In this document: positions 1-11,260 of the stretch, in pieces
Position numbering within the stretch: position 1 is the stretch's first letter
Layout of the letters: every line of letters starts with the position of its first letter
Origin: Didymella arachidicola
Taxonomy: Eukaryota; Ascomycota; Dothideomycetes; Pleosporales; Didymellaceae
Direction of reading: 5' to 3'
NCBI GenBank assembly: GCA_016630955.3
Contig: CM049991.1
Location: 186,001 to 250,000 of the forward strand
DNA: 64,000 nt
Program-made: the position numbers and the translations under genes
The notes under the pieces: generated by a model
Told to the model about the DNA's origin: nothing
The model's database searches: none
What the model saw: only the letters and a program-made list of their open reading frames with translations

Positions 1-205
1 TCACCGCCGCCATAGGCTGTGCGTCCTCCATCACCTCCCCAGCCAGGAGTACGGCCACCTCCTCCACCCCAGCCGGGGGTACGACCACCAGCACCAGCAC
101 CACCACCCCATCCGGGAGTGCGACCGCCGCCGTTGCCCCATGATGGTGTGCGTCCACTGTTGTAGCCTGGTGTTGCGCCGCCTGAATAGCCTCCACGTGA
201 GCGAT
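1..205 (-). repeat. SPT5 C-terminal repeat region (CTR), coding
   Basis: In-frame repeats at the 3' end of SPT5. Units of the type GRTPSWGNG, GRTPGWGGG and GRTPGWGGD occur at least four times, preceded by a looser GGATPGYNS unit. Thr-Pro in each unit is the expected site for Bur1/Cdk9-type phosphorylation in Spt5 CTRs (family knowledge). The array runs off the left edge, so the copy number is unknown. Confidence 0.85.
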
Positions 206-2641
206 CCGGGAACTTGCCGCCACCGACAGGTATGCTGTTTCCAGTAATTGGGTCCTTGATAGACAGAAGTTCCTTCTTGACAGATACCTGCTTGTTCTTG
301 GTATGCAACTCGATCCGTGCTTCGTCATTCATAGTGTCTTTCACGATGCCGAGAAGTCCCTTGTACGCGCCCTTGCGGATGATGACGGTCTTGCCAATCA
401 ACTTGTCGCGACCGAAGCTTCGCGGAGGAGGCATGGGTCCAGAGCTGCCGTTTACGCCAGCGTTCAAAGCCGGGTTCAAGCCGCTCAGATCTTGGGTTTG
501 CGCTCGTCCGCTCTTAGCGGCCATGGTAAGGACGCTTGTGCTGCGGACGACGAAGATGCCCTGGTTCTCGACGAGTTCGCGATTCTGGACGAAAAGTGTA
601 CCCCTGTGGATGTAAAGAACCTTGCCCTGTCGATTCTCACCGCCGTACTCCTTGACATTGTCGTCGTGCCGAATTTCGGATCCATCGCGGTCCGTAGCCA
701 CGGCGTTTCGATTCCGCCCTGCCACCTGAGAGACCTGTGTGTGGAGAAGTGTGCGTACATCACCCTGCTGGTCTACGACTTTCAGGACCTCACGATCGAC
801 TCGGACAACACAACCGATAGTTGAGGCGCTGCAGGCATGTTAGCAGATGCTATCATCCGTACTTGAGTGAACTTACTCAATTTGTACGAGATCATAGAGG
901 TCGAAGTTGGAATCGGCGCCTACGGTGGCTGAATCGGCAGCACGTTTCAAGTCCTTACTAAAGACTGTGATTTCTTGCTGTGTCGAGTCGCAAAGCAGGG
1001 TGATCTTATCGTCTCTGATCTTGGTGACGAGACCAACCTCGTCAACATACTTGCTGCCGCCAATAACCTTGACGTGATCACCCTCGCGGAAGAGCTTGCG
1101 GAGTTCCTTGACGGGCGCCTTGAGTTCACGGCCCTTGAGTTCACCTTCGCTGACCCGCAGTGTGACGATTTCGCCAGTGACCGTGACCGTGGTACCACGA
1201 ATACCTCTCTGCTCGCCGGTGAAGACTTCGACACTGTCTCCTGCAGCAAAGGCAGCGCCAGTTTCAGCGGCTTTCTGTGCGGCTTGCACTGCGATAAGGT
1301 CCAGAGTCTCAGTGCCATCGGCATTTTGGGTGGAGAAGTACTGCAACTCCTCCATCTTGGGGTTGACCCGCTCTGCGGAGACCCAGTTGACCTTGACTTC
1401 CTTGACCAAGAAGCCACCAACGTAGTCTTCACCCTTGTATGTGTATTGCCTTTGCGCGCCAGAACCAGCCATCGTGAGGTGCTTCATGTGTCTCTTCTTT
1501 GCATCGGCCTCGCTGAACAGCTTCTGGGGTGGGCGCTCGACTTTTGGTCCGAAGAAGCCGCGTTTGCGCTTGTTGTCCACGGCCGCATTTGCATCTTCGT
1601 TCAAGCCGTAGTCCAGACGAGGGACGAGCTGGACAATGCAGTCAAGGCCATTGCCGCTGACCTCAATGACCTTTGCCAAATCGCCCTTATACGTCGCTGG
1701 CTTGATCATGCGTACGAACTTGCCGACTTCCAGTGGTGGCCTCCTCTTCTTGCGAAGCAGATCTGGACGCTCCTTGACATCGATCGAGAGCATCTCGCCG
1801 CTCATGAATACGTTCGAGATGCCTTCGATGATCTCCAGCATATCCTGCTTTGCATCTGCTTCCACGTAGAGGTATCCAGACTGAGGGCCATTAGGACCTC
1901 GCTCGAAGGCCGAGTAAACCTTGACGGGCTGCTTCGCGCGCATCTTCTCGTCGATGCGCTTTTGAATGCTCATTATGATTTCGCGCTCCTTTGTAGGTCG
2001 ACACTTGACGCTCCAGATAGAGGGATCATTGACGGTTGGAAGCGCCAAAGGTACGGCTCCAGTTGCGCCTCTACGGGCATTCTGCATCTCCCTGCGACGA
2101 TACTTCTCGTCGAATTCCTTCGCGATTTCCTCTACATCCCTTTGTGCATTCACCTCACGGCGCATATCGAGCTCGCGGTGGTGGCGATCGTCGAGATCGG
2201 CGTTCGTTGTTTCGAGGAGGTCGTCGGGGTGCACTTCGTCCTGGATGTCTTCGTCGCCCTCATCCTCTTCCTCTTCTTCCTCGTCGACTTCGGCTTCAAC
2301 ATCAATGAACATGTTGCGCTTGGCCTTCTTTCTCCTTTTTGCAGGACGCACCTGTCTCATGTCAGTAGGTGCGCATAGCTGTTTTGGAGAGTCGAATATC
2401 GTACTACGTCCTCCTCATCTTCCTCATCTTCGTCGTCGTCGTCATCATCGTCGTTCTCCTCGCCGCCTTCCTCTTCGTCGTCGTCGTTGCCTTCAACCGC
2501 ATCATCTTCATCGTTGTCGGCCGCATGTGCTGGCTGGCGTGGAGGCGCGCTGGTCGCAGGTACGTCATCTTCGTCGATTTCTTGCTGAGGGTTGAATGGC
2601 TCGTCGTCGGAGCCAGAATCGCGGTCGTCGTAGCCGGACAT
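1..2641 (-). CDS. SPT5: Transcription elongation factor SPT5 (3' end cut by window)
   Basis: RNA polymerase II elongation factor, partner of Spt4 in the nucleus. Exons on the minus strand are 2641-2408, 2351-877 and 828-1; both introns (2407-2352, 876-829) have GT-AG ends and the first has a CTGAC branch site. About 845 residues are in the window. Order: very acidic N-terminus (Asp/Glu runs, residues about 20-110), basic patch KRRKKAKR, NGN domain beginning near SIWSVKCRPTKERE, several KOW modules (for example VGKFVRMIKPATYKGDLAKV and LIGKTVIIRKGAYKGLLGIV), then a Gly-rich C-terminal region with GGRTPGWGG repeats. The family is usually over 1000 aa, so the stop lies left of base 1. The start is the first ATG before the acidic tract. 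Identity is firm. Confidence 0.96.
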
Positions 2642-3289
2642 TATGTCGACGATGTTGGAGGTAAGAGCGGCGCGCTCGAGCTGAAGAAAGCTGGCGTTCG
2701 CAGCTCCTTACACGTTCGATTTGCTTCAACCGCAGAGCCCCTTGGCGTCTGCCTGCACGATGGTCGCCTTTCGAAGGGTAGGAGGACAGAAATGGGTAGA
2801 ATAAGGAGATTGGGGGCCCCAGAAGACAGCGTCGAGGCTTTGTTTGAGGTGTGAGCGAGGTGAGCGCATTGGAAGGCGCGCTAGTGGAGCCTTAGCGTCA
2901 CCCGTGCGCACCGGCCTCTCGCGGTGGTCGAGTCTCCACTTTCACATCATCATCACACTGACTCTAATGGTCAAGCTTTCGAAACGGGCGACGTTCGTCA
3001 GACCACTGGTAATCACATGTCATCAGGCTTCACAGTGCATGCAACGTCACGAGAACTCAGGCTGCAACGGCATTATTGGCTATCTGGGCGCCTGGAGGCG
3101 GTCGCGATGTTAAGAGGAAGATCAAATCGAAGACTACGAACACTAATATTGAATGAGAGAACGGGAAGAGAAAGCTGAGCACCGCCAGCTGCATTTGCGC
3201 GTCTTTGACACCGCAATGTAGGTAACATCCACCACCTACATGTACCAGCGCACCTCTCATCTCAACGACGGTCGACGACCACTCCTCGT
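2642..3289. other. Intergenic: SPT5 upstream region and transporter 3' flank
   Basis: About 650 bp between the SPT5 start and the stop of the MFS gene, both on the minus strand. Only short ORFs without family resemblance occur. It should hold the SPT5 promoter and the transporter terminator; I could not place a specific site. Confidence 0.5.
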
Positions 3290-5043
3290 TTACACTGCCG
3301 GATATGGCTGAGCCTGCACCGGTGCAGCTGTGCTGGTGGTCTCCTGCTGAAGCAAGCTGGGCTGGCCATGCTGTGAAGCCTTGATCTGCTCATTTTTCTG
3401 GCGATCCTCCTCGACTTTGGCCGCGTATTTACTGCGAGCACGAAGCCAAGGTCCCTTCTTGTAAATCCAATATACAGGAATGATGAGCAGAACTGCGAGA
3501 CCGAACAGCAGCCAGGTAGCGTTCTGGTTGCCGAGCTTGTGATACATGGGCCCCGTGTAGAACGAGCAGATACCAGCGAGTATATCGCGCGAGAAACCGT
3601 TGCCACCAGTTGCTGACGCCGAGTACATGCCACCGTAAGCAGCGACCATGTAGTCGATGGTAGCGAAGTAGATAGCCATGTTTGCCCACCCAATTAGGAC
3701 TGCAAAGGTGAGGGGCGCAATCCAAGGCAGGGGAGGGCCGGTGACAGTGAGAGCGGAGCCAAAGAGCCCAATGGCGATGAGAGGGGCAATCCACAAGAGT
3801 GCCTTGAGACGACTCTCGGGACTCAAGACTTCTCCTCTCTTTCGCTTCTGGTTGTCTCTCCGGATGACCGGGACGTATGACAGGCCGGCAGCCCAGTAAC
3901 CGATGAAGAGGGCAAACAAAGCAACACCGAGCTGGCTTGGGGTAAAGTTCCACCCACCAGGACCGAATACATAGCCGTAAGACTCGAGAAAGCTGAAGAT
4001 GAGAGCATCGGCGAATCCCGAAAGAAGAGACAGGAACAGGACGATAGGCTCCGTTGCCAGCATCTTGTAAGGGCGGCCCATCAATGCGAAAGCGCCCCAC
4101 CAGTTGAATTTATCATCCTCAGTAGGACCGCGGACATTTCTTTCGGGGTTCGCCTTACGTATCTTCTTGGCCTTTTTGTTGAGCATGACTGTGGACCGGG
4201 TTTCCGGGACGAAGAAGGCGTGGATGGCCTGAACGGTGACACCAAGGATGAGCTGAATCCAGAAGTTCCAACGCCAGTCGAGGTACTGCTCGATCGAGCC
4301 ACCCGCAATACCACCGATGATTATACAATGATGAGCAAAGTTCATTTCACAGCAACTGGCGGATCACTCACCTGAACCCAAACAGGACCAGAGCGAAGCC
4401 CAAAGCACAGCAAACTGCTGGTCCTCCGGATCGAACATATCTGCGACCATACCCAGCGTGACACTTCCACCAGCAGAGCACACACCGCCGAGGATACGTG
4501 CTGCAAGTACCATGCTCCAGTTTGTGCTGGCGCCCGCGAGGATTTGCCAGATGTTCACAGTACCGAGTGAGAGCTGCATGATACGCCAGCGGCCGAAGTC
4601 CTCGGACCACGGCGCCCAAAGCTCGCACCCGATGCCGTAGGGGATCAGGAACCAGGCCAACCCCGCGCGCGCGTTGGTGAAGTGGTTAGTGCCCAGATTG
4701 TAGTGCTCGTTGAGCGGGGCGATGGCGTTGGAGTAGACGGCCGCGTTGAAATCTGTTTGGCCATTGTTAGAGACCTCCCATGACACGATGCGATTTTGTT
4801 CACAAAGAAATTATGAAAAGAGGTGGAAAATCGGAGTGACTTACTCATACTTGTCTGGCACAACGCCACGACAGTAAGGATCCACCACTTCTTCTTTGTT
4901 GAAAAGGCGTAGGCGGTGTCCTGGAGATTGGTGGCCTCATTCAGGATAGTGATGCCTTTGTCATCTTCCGTGGTTGGACGAGTCTGTAGGGAGCTTTCAG
5001 AGCTTCCACGGAGGTGAGCATTTTTTTCGGCTGCGTTCTCCAT
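3290..5043 (-). CDS. MFS transporter, DHA1 drug/polyamine type, with non-canonical splice acceptor
   Basis: Plasma-membrane major facilitator, probably a proton-coupled drug or polyamine exporter of the TPO/DHA1 kind; the substrate cannot be read from sequence. Exons: 5043-4845, 4752-4372, 4320-3290; 536 aa if all are joined. Intron 1 (4844-4753) is a normal GT-AG intron and joins SM|NFNAAVYSNAI. Intron 2 starts GTGAGT at 4371, but the only acceptor that restores the family motif CLGS-VIGGIAGG reads TATAA|TC instead of AG at 4322-4321. Retaining the intron gives a stop within two codons (GGT GAG TGA), ending the protein after about six transmembrane segments. Family motifs seen: LNEHYNLG, EDFGRWRIM, LGGVCSAGGSVTLGMVADMF, WNFWIQLILGV, FVPETR. 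Either the site is spliced non-canonically, the base is a sequence error, or the gene is a young pseudogene. Confidence 0.8.
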
Positions 5044-5914
5044 TTTTGAGAAGTCTACGAGGTCAGCACAGTCAGATAGTTGAGAGGTCCTCGGCGTGTT
5101 GCTGCGTGCAAAACATACTGTGGAATGAGCGTGGAGTATGTCAGTGTTTATGAGTGCTGTCTAATTCTCATACATCTGTCTGCGGGGAAGATGTGGAGAT
5201 GTGGAGAGCTGGAGAATTTATAAAGTCGGCAGTAGAATTCACTGAATATTGGCACTAGCTGCAGCACAAGCAGAGGGTTGGCGAAGTGATGGAACCAAAT
5301 TCTCGTGGACCAACTGAACGCTCCTCATCATAGACCCTTCACCGACCAAATGTCAGAGAAGCGCCTTTCTTTTTAACTTACTTTCAATCCAACACTTGTT
5401 CATTTCTTCTAGTCTCATGTCTCGGCTCGCCTGACTTCAAGCGGCTCCATTGCTGAATCCTCTCGAGAAGAACAAAGCGTCTCAAAACCCTCTGTGGAGA
5501 GCGTTCGAATCTAACAATGCTTGGGCCTGAGGCGTTTCAAGAATGGTAGCGATGACGGCGCGATCAAGCCCCAACAACGGTATTCCGCAACGGCCCGCAC
5601 AGGGACCACTAAGAACATAGGTAAACCCCGCAAATCCAATCTTCATCCGCTCTAATGGGCCAAAAATTGGAAAGAGCAGCACCCTATGCAGTCCAGACCC
5701 TGTGCACGTATCACTGATCTGGGTATATGATGTCTTGATGCTCACGTTCCAAGGTTGCGTCTCTATTCCCCTACATGTTGCGTCTCTATTTCCCTACATG
5801 TTGCGTCTCTATTTCCCTACAAGACTAGATGCATGTGACTACCTCCTCGCTATTTGTGAGGAGTCTCAAGCAGAAGGTGTCCCTTAATCAGTACCCATAG
5901 CAAGAGCTTTCGGT
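5044..5914. other. Intergenic: transporter promoter region
   Basis: Contains a three-copy 23-bp tandem repeat (5754-5822). A minus-strand 87-codon open frame at 5482-5745 shows no recognisable domain and has no ATG context or neighbour support. Nothing else supported. Confidence 0.45.
5754..5822. repeat. Tandem repeat, 3 x 23 bp
   Basis: Three consecutive copies of a 23-bp unit beginning GTTGCGTCTCTATT and ending CCCTACA(T/A). Copy 1 has CCCC where copies 2 and 3 have TCCC. Non-coding; it lies just downstream of the orphan gene at 5915-6526. Confidence 0.9.
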
Positions 5915-6526
5915 TCATTCGCACTCCAGGTTCCACGACTCCTGGTTCCACGACTCCTGATCGTACGGCCTCGGTGAAGTCCACCTTATGCCTCTCTTCT
6001 GCTCATATTTGCTCTTCAAGCGCTCAAAACGCTCATCTAGTTCTTTTCTGAGTTTTACAAGTGCAGATGTAGTTTTATAAGACTCGTTGCGGTCAAAAAC
6101 GAGTTCTGTATGACCAGTAAAGTGAATAAGTTCTTGTGAACGTCTCAAAGCGGGATTGATGTATTGCACTTCTTCGGTCCCTACAGGACTATCCTGCCCT
6201 AGTGAGCGTTGCAGAAATCTTGTTGCAGGTCTTTCCGTTAAATCCATCATGTATGTGGTAAGCGTGATCGCAGGGCTGCAGTCTCTCTCCTCATGCAAGG
6301 TCCAAGTAGAGTTTGAGGCTGAATGTGCTTGGATGTATATCTCCTGTGTGCCTGGCATGGCGCTACGGTACGCGTCGAAATAATCTGAGCCAGTGTGTGA
6401 GCGATGAAGTCTCTCAAGTGATCGAGAGCGGCTGCTTGCAGTGGCATTGAAACCCTGCTGGGTGCAGTCGCTTGTTTCTCGGCCTGAAGAGGGCTGCTGC
6501 TTCGCCATGATCAACGACGACTGCAT
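5915..6526 (-). CDS. Hypothetical protein, 203 aa, single exon
   Basis: Open frame without introns. The first ATG in the frame is at 6526 (MQSSLIMAKQQPSS); the frame stays open about 60 bases further upstream without an ATG. The product is hydrophilic and Ser/Thr/Glu-rich in its first half, with a predicted helical charged segment near the end (LVKLRKELDERFERLKSKYE) and a small direct repeat QESWNQESWN at the C-terminus. No signal peptide or membrane segment. I do not recognise a family. It could be a lineage-specific gene, or the last exon of something larger; moderate doubt that it is a gene at all. Confidence 0.4.
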   Translation of the reverse strand: MQSSLIMAKQQPSSGRETSDCTQQGFNATASSRSRSLERLHRSHTGSDYFDAYRSAMPGTQEIYIQAHSASNSTWTLHEERDCSPAITLTTYMMDLTERPATRFLQRSLGQDSPVGTEEVQYINPALRRSQELIHFTGHTELVFDRNESYKTTSALVKLRKELDERFERLKSKYEQKRGIRWTSPRPYDQESWNQESWNLECE

Positions 6527-7074
6527 GTCTACGTTTTGGTCTAAATTGAGGCGGCAAGCGGCAGCTGATATACTTTTATCAATTAACAATGAGCGTGCGG
6601 CGCGAAAAACTTGTACCGGCTTTCTGAATTCCTTGTTAGTTCGAGGGGAAGGGTGAAGACCACGAGATTCTGTTAGACATCAATGGGAAAGTCACAGAAC
6701 AAAAGAAGAAACCAAGCGAGAGCTACATTCGTTTGTTGGATTTTGTGCTTTGAGCGATTGTTCTGTGCATGAGGGGCAACCTTTATTGAAGTGTCCAAAA
6801 TCTTGCATGGTGTCCCCAGACCGACCCTTTGGAGTTCGTCGCGCTGCACGAGCCCAGTTCACCATACAACCCCGCCTGGATCTAGTCTCATTGTTACGAA
6901 GTGGTGTTGAGTACTGCCAGATCCCCGATTGCGTACACTAGGGCCATGTTGTGATCGAAGAGTGAACACCTACCCTGAACTCAAAAGTCAAGGGGAGGGC
7001 GACGTATCGATGTGCGAACAACCTACCTCTCTTAGCACAGGAGCCCAAGAGTCATCATCGCGCCTTGAGCGCTC
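6527..7074. other. Intergenic, nothing recognised
   Basis: About 550 bp between two minus-strand genes. Short frames only; no domain, tRNA-like fold or repeat seen. Confidence 0.45.
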
Positions 7075-8306
7075 TTACTCAGTCTCTTGGAATGCCACAA
7101 GAGAAGCCCTCAAGTCCTTCTTCTGTCTGGTGTCCCATGAGATCTTGTGCATTGCCTTGGTCTTTGTGAAGTGGGTGTTGAGCTCCGCGTCGTTCATTTT
7201 GTGCAACTCTCCACGCGTCGTACGCTGCGCCATATCCATCTCTTCTTCCAATGCGCTGATCAGCTTGCCCTTCAAATAACGCTCGTGGTCAATAGATGAC
7301 AGGCTGGCCTTCTTGGGAATGAAGCTACTAAGCAGACGCCTCTGCACCGTTATTCTCTGCGTTCTATTAGCATTGCATACGTCTTCGTAACAGGCAGAGA
7401 GCTTACGTCAACAGAACTGACGTCGTCTGAGCTAGCTGCGTCTGAGAGGCTGTATAGGTGGCTGGAGGAGCTTGATGGCAAGACGCTTGGAGGAGCCGCG
7501 GACTGCACCTTATTCTGTGGGGCAACGGCAACGTCCATAGTGTTGAAGAAGGCCTCTTGAGACACGACAGGGGTGGCTGAAATTCTAGAATGTGGCTGCT
7601 TTCGTAGGTGAGGTGGTTTCGAGGCGGATGAGAGTGAAGCTGCTTGGAGAGCAAGAGGTAGAGGCTGGCAGGCTAGAGGCGCGATCGGCAGACCGGACTC
7701 CTTCGGCGGTGAACCATTGAGGAGGTGCGCGAACTTTCGAGCCCAAGCTGGCGTGGGAGTCGTTGGCGGGGGCTCAGAAGCCTTCGAAAGCAAGCTCGTG
7801 GGTGGACTGTGCGGCCGCTCGAACAGTGGATGGACTGGGAGGGTCTCCATCGTGCCTTTGCTGCCATTGCCAGGCTCTGAGAAAGTGCTTGGCTTAAAGG
7901 CTGGTGCTGGAGCACTCACTGAGGCCCCTGGCAACGTATCGACTGGCTTCAGCGACTCTGGTGGCGAGAAAGGCGGATGCTGAGCTCGCGTGGGCGCAGG
8001 TGCATGGTGAAGACCAGTCGCGCGTGGAGCAGGCGCTGGCCAACTACCTACGTTCTTGGGGGTGTCAGTATGCACAGTGCTAGTAGCGGACGAGTCAACA
8101 CGGGAGACCTCCCCAGAAGTGTCCAGGTTGAGTCCAAGCAACCTATCGCGCTTTAGGGCTTTCTTCTGTTGTGCGGTCAGTCGGTCCTTGTTGAAGCGCA
8201 GGTCCGGACGAACACCAGACACAGGAACCAAGTCAGGATTTGGCTGCCACTCCGCTAGTTCAGGTGGGGGCGCAGCAAATGCATCCCACGAAAGGCCAGT
8301 CGCCAT
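7075..8306 (-). CDS. Uncharacterised Pro/Ser-rich fungal protein, 388 aa
   Basis: Exons 8306-7407 and 7341-7075, with intron 7406-7342 (GTAAGC...GTGCAG, TGCTAAT branch site). A second intron appears to sit in the 5' UTR (8367-8309: GTATGT, TGCTAAT, ending ACAACAG), which places the start at ATGGCGACTGG rather than at an ATG inside that intron. The N-terminus is conserved-looking (LSWDAFAAPPPELAEWQPNP) and followed by a basic helix with TAQQKKALKRDRLLG. The middle (about 90-300) is low-complexity Pro/Ser/Ala/Thr. The C-terminal exon encodes a charged helical stretch (ERYLKGKLISALEEEMDMAQ). No catalytic motif, signal peptide or membrane segment. I do not recognise the family; a cytosolic or nuclear scaffold-like role would be a guess. 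Confidence 0.75.
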
Positions 8307-8367
8307 TGCTGTTGTTGTTGGGATTAGCATCTATAATGAATAGCCACTCCATGGAACTGCAACATAC

Positions 8368-9665
8368 CTGATGGCGTCTCGTACGGCAAGACGATTGTTG
8401 ATTACACTTTTATTCAGCTTGTGTTGTTGTTGTGGTGCTGAGGGGATCGAGGCGGGAGGCAAAAAGTTTATTGATAGTGTGGCAAGTCGAGGTGAAGGCA
8501 GCTTGCACCTGGGCATTAGCAGGTGAATGCCGCAGGCGTGAGCAGGACACACGCATGGGAATTATGTTCGAGAAATAGCTCATTATGAAAACCTAAGTTC
8601 GATGAGAGTCTCTTGCACGAAACCATTCAGGGCAGATTAATGGAGAGCATACTCGCAATCAAGGGCCATGAGTCTGCATGTGGCATGGCTTTCCTTTTAT
8701 GAACTACGATCTCTTGCTTCGGTTAAGCTAGCTCTCATTCAATTGGTTCTACATCGTTGAAAGTCCGAGTCGGCAGTCCAGCAATGAGGTCGTCCACAGG
8801 CGCAGGAGACGCGAGGTTTTGTCAACACTTCGAACGCAGAATCCTTTCTACACAGATCTGGCACATGTATGTATGACAAGCTCGACGGGGCAAGATCGCG
8901 AATGGAGCATTGCGCATTTGATGCGAGGATACAAGCCGAGAATTGTTGCGAGAGGTTAAGGTGACAAAGCTGTCGACGTCGTCGGTCAGCCCTTTAGGGG
9001 CGCACTAGCCCACCCGTAGCGCGTCACTGCGCCTGCGTTATTCACGCTGCAGAGCCACCTCTCGCGCGGCCAGAGGCCTGAAACTTCAATCAGCAATTCT
9101 TTTTGCATACCACACTGGCCATTCTGATTCTCGATACTTCTGAATGCCCGTCACGCTTAGTCGTTGGAGTTGAACGGTAATGCGCTAGAGCGGCTCTAGT
9201 TGATGACCCTCACGTGGCAGCGTGTCATTCTGGACTCTTACTGTCGATCATTCGAATCACCTCACTCCATTCGGCGTCTCGCTTACGTTGTCGCGTTGTA
9301 TCACCTCGCCAAAGCTTCCAACATCTCAATCGCAATCCGATCGTGCATTGTCTGCGGGCAGCAAGCATTGTCAAGCTGATTGAGGCCTAGAGTCGACCTC
9401 CAGCGTCTGAGCCACTCAGACAGACTCGAATGAGTCGTCTCCGTTCTTTCACTGTGCTCTTCGGTCGAAGAGGGCTTCGCCAGTTTTCCGCTTCTGCTTT
9501 CTGCCTTTCACTTGGGCAAGCGCAGTCTCCGCCTCTACTCGCTGCATTCTTACAACCCTGCATCTTCCGCCGAATGCCGCAACTCTCTACCCCGGTCTTT
9601 TACTCTAAAACCCTACACGCCACTCTCAACGACTAACACGAAAGGGCTTGGGGTTCGTGGAAAAC
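8368..9665. other. Intergenic between divergent genes
   Basis: About 1.3 kb holding the upstream regions of the minus-strand Pro/Ser-rich gene and the plus-strand F-box-like gene. A branch-like GACTAAC followed by AAAG at about 9629-9645 could end an intron in the 5' UTR of the latter. No coding frame with a recognisable product. Confidence 0.45.
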
Positions 9666-11000
9666 ATGAAGAAGAAATTCACATACTCTAGGAAGGACAA
9701 GGTGCGGCCACAGAAAGATGAGGATCGCTCTACGCAAGAAGACGAGGATGGCAGTCGTAAGCGACAGAAAACCGACAGTCCCAGCGAGACCAGCAGTTTC
9801 GTGTCTGTGCCCACAATATCATCCACAGCTTCCAGTATCCGCGCAAAAGGCTCTGCGCTCTTCAAAAGAGGATCAGGGTATTTCAGTGGACCCGTCTCCA
9901 TTCCTTCAGATGATGGAGAAGTTGAAGTAACACCGAAAGCTCGCAAGTCGTTATCTGGCTTGTTTGACCGAGCATTACAAGGTGGACGAAACGCACAGCT
10001 CCAGATCTCTCAGCAACCGAAGATCCATGGCAGCCGCGAAGAGTTTGTACGGACAATCGAAGTAAGAAAGAAGGAACCAAACAGCACACAGCATGGTGGA
10101 AGCCATCTTTCTACACCGCCATCTGAAGTGCAAAGACTTCGCAGCAACGGTACCGGAAGTAGCAACTCAAGCGCGTTTGGTGCACGAACAAAGTCAAGCA
10201 TGACATCCACCACTTACGATGGATCTTCAGAGATGACAGATCTTAGCTGGAAGCGCAGCAAGAGCAAACCCAAGAAGCAGCCATACGTACCCAAGCTATA
10301 CGCAGCTAAGAGGACATCACATCCCGGTGCTGACCTGTACGGCGACCCGCAACCAAAGCGTTCACGAGAAGTCCTGCTGTAAGTGCACGTCCTCCATCCA
10401 AGGCTATGACTAACCATGTTTAGGTGGTCTGTTAATCAGACAAAATCGCCCTTTCTGAGGCTGCCTGAAGAAGTGCGCACACAAATCTATACACACGTAC
10501 TCGGCGGTCAAACCATCTGTATCGGCTACGAAACGTACCGTCAGACAGAGACTGCCGGTGAGTCTCCAAAAGTCGTACCATCCTTCAGGTACGCATGCGC
10601 TGTTTACGATAAGCGCAACGTCAATCCATTCGGGAACCAGCTCCCCTTCGTGAACAGAGTGTACAAGTACACACCACTCAACAACATCTGCCGCCAACTG
10701 TACTGCGAAACAGCAACGCTACCTTTCGCGCTCAACACTCTTGCATTCTCAACGCACAACGTTATGTTCAATTTCCTCTACCGTGAGCAACAGCTCTCGC
10801 GCGAGCAACGCGACGCAATCACGTCCATCACCTTACAGAGGGAGCTTCCGACAGCGAACTTCCTCGTCTACATGCGCAACCTGCAGAAGGTCGTGCTCAC
10901 TGACGATGCCGGGAACAATCCAAAGGGCTCGTACAAGGTCACGCGTGTCAATGGTAAGGCACCAAAACTACTCAACACAAGACATGTATGGGGAGGCTAG
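9666..11000 (+). CDS. F-box-like (DUF7730-type) protein with basic disordered N-terminus, 429 aa
   Basis: Exons 9666-10378 and 10424-11000; the 45-bp intron has GTAAGT, a GACTAAC branch site and TTTAG, and joins ...EVLL|WSVNQTKSPFLRLP. Residues 1-235 are disordered and Lys/Arg/Ser-rich with a nuclear-signal-like RKRQKTD. From about 240 the motif SPFLRLPEEVRTQIYTHVLGG is the short F-box-like head found in a large family of Pezizomycotina proteins, followed by a C-terminal region with LNNICRQLYCET and YMRNLQKV, typical of those DUF7730-like proteins. Such proteins are presumed substrate adaptors for SCF ligases, but function is rarely known. The start is the first ATG in the frame (MKKKFTYS); an upstream exon is not excluded. 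Confidence 0.8.
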
Positions 11001-11260
11001 AAGGGACCCGATCTGCATGCATCTCAATCGGCGTTATTGGGCCATTGGCTTTTGCATTACACCATATACCAAACATTACGACATACGACATCACGGAGAA
11101 CGAAGCGCTGTCTACTTGCATGTATGCGACGCGTTTGCTTTTGAGCGCTACATAAATTTTGAAGACCACCAGGCCTCATACATACTGAGCAGAAAGAATT
11201 GTATCTGAATCGTACCCATCATCACACTTCTGTATCGTACAATGCGCAATGCTGCTCGAC

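Noticed and set aside
975..2378. Plus-strand 467-codon open frame
   Set aside because: Antisense to the well-supported SPT5 coding exons; no recognisable domain.
5482..5745. Minus-strand 87-codon frame with a hydrophobic middle
   Set aside because: No ATG-supported start, no family match, overlaps the transporter promoter. Could be a gene relic but cannot be supported.
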